Source of the DNA: Apteryx mantelli
Taxonomy: Eukaryota > Chordata > Aves > Apterygiformes > Apterygidae
Assembly (NCBI RefSeq): GCF_036417845.1
Contig: NC_089978.1
Location: 88,220,007 to 88,284,006, forward strand
Length of the DNA: 64,000 nucleotides
Reading direction: 5' to 3'
A program made the position numbers and the translations under genes. The notes under the pieces are model-generated. The model had not been told where the DNA came from. It was given only the letters and a program-made list of their open reading frames with translations, and searched no databases. Of this stretch, positions 23,799 to 64,000 are shown piece after piece. Each line of letters starts with the position of its first letter. The stretch's first letter is position 1.

Positions 23799-23826
23799 AG
23801 CAGTAGCAGCAGCAGGAGCAGCAGCA
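23799..23826 (-). repeat. Interrupted CUG-type trinucleotide run in the RPS6KA3 3'UTR
   Basis: The plus strand reads CAG(TAG)CAGCAGCAGGAGCAGCAGC. In the mRNA sense this is an imperfect run of about nine CUG-like triplets, some 120-150 nt after the stop. Confidence 0.85.
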
Positions 23827-23945
23827 TTATAGGTACCAACTGGGACAGAGTGTGCTTGCAGGTATCTGTCAGATATGCGCTACCTGTCGCCATGATTTGT
23901 GCTATCATCTTATACCATGGTACCAAATATCTGGTTGAGGTCACT

Positions 23946-63773
<39,828 letters not shown>

Positions 63774-64000
63774 TTAAAAATGAAGAGTAGGTCAGTGATG
63801 TACCTCCCTAAAATGCTTATAAATTCACAATAGTTTGAAAAATACAAATGCCACTGAATCCAACAACATATTCCCAAGAGTAGCTAAAAATACTGAGCAA
63901 TATTGTCCCCAGAATTAAGACACTTATGCAAAATAAACTACATCTGTTACAAAAGGCAGTATTAGTGCAGTTACTATGTGGGCCTGAACTTTCAGGTCTG

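Larger units (their letters stand above)
20050..23945 (-). other. RPS6KA3: RPS6KA3 3'UTR (extent inferred)
   Basis: No further gene follows the TGA until the EIF1A CpG island. Minus-strand AATAAA signals lie at 23639-23644 (about 300 nt after the stop), near 21475, and at 20067-20072. I take the last as the main end, giving a 3'UTR of about 3.9 kb, in line with the long 3'UTRs known for this gene. The region is AT-rich and carries a CUG-like run at 23799-23826, a 26-base U-type tract (A run on + at 20767-20792) and small inverted repeats. No transcript evidence is available to me. Confidence 0.5.

Overview
This is a vertebrate nuclear window, most likely from a bird. It holds two spliced protein-coding genes, both on the minus strand and arranged head to tail. 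Three things point to birds: a 5'-truncated CR1 LINE with the usual 3' end at about 33.9-34.7 kb, a degenerate LTR-type repeat that looks like a common avian family at about 57.0-58.3 kb, and compact introns. The gene order RPS6KA3 then EIF1A matches the human Xp22.12 order, which is autosomal in birds. There are no bacterial operons, CRISPR arrays or phage genes. Almost all long open reading frames here are chance frames in introns, a CpG island or repeats.

Layout from high to low coordinate, the direction of transcription. The window opens inside intron 2 of RPS6KA3 (ribosomal S6 kinase RSK2). Twenty coding exons follow (63764 down to 23946). They match exons 3-22 of the human gene and together encode residues 43-740 plus the stop in human numbering, with no frame break. 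Exons 1-2 and the RPS6KA3 promoter lie beyond 64000. The 3'UTR probably runs to a polyadenylation signal near 20067. A gap of about 1.5-2 kb follows, then a strong CpG island (about 17.75-18.9 kb) that is the promoter of the translation initiation factor gene EIF1A. Its seven coding segments (18160 down to 8948) encode a complete 144-residue eIF1A. The region below about 7.8 kb is AT-rich intergenic DNA in which I recognise no gene.

Functionally, RSK2 is an ERK-activated two-kinase protein that phosphorylates translation and transcription targets, and eIF1A is a core scanning factor of the 43S preinitiation complex. They are neighbours but independent transcription units.

The window does not contain an obvious new biological system. 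The most useful unusual points are: a GC-AG intron and a NAGNAG tandem acceptor in RPS6KA3; a cluster of substitutions near the end of the second kinase domain; Leu50 in eIF1A, the residue of the human Y-linked copy; a GGGGCC-repeat and a GGGC-repeat in the EIF1A CpG island; an exact 48-bp-period minisatellite inside the LTR-like repeat; a perfect 21-bp-stem hairpin in an intron; and an ancient CR1 reverse-transcriptase relic.
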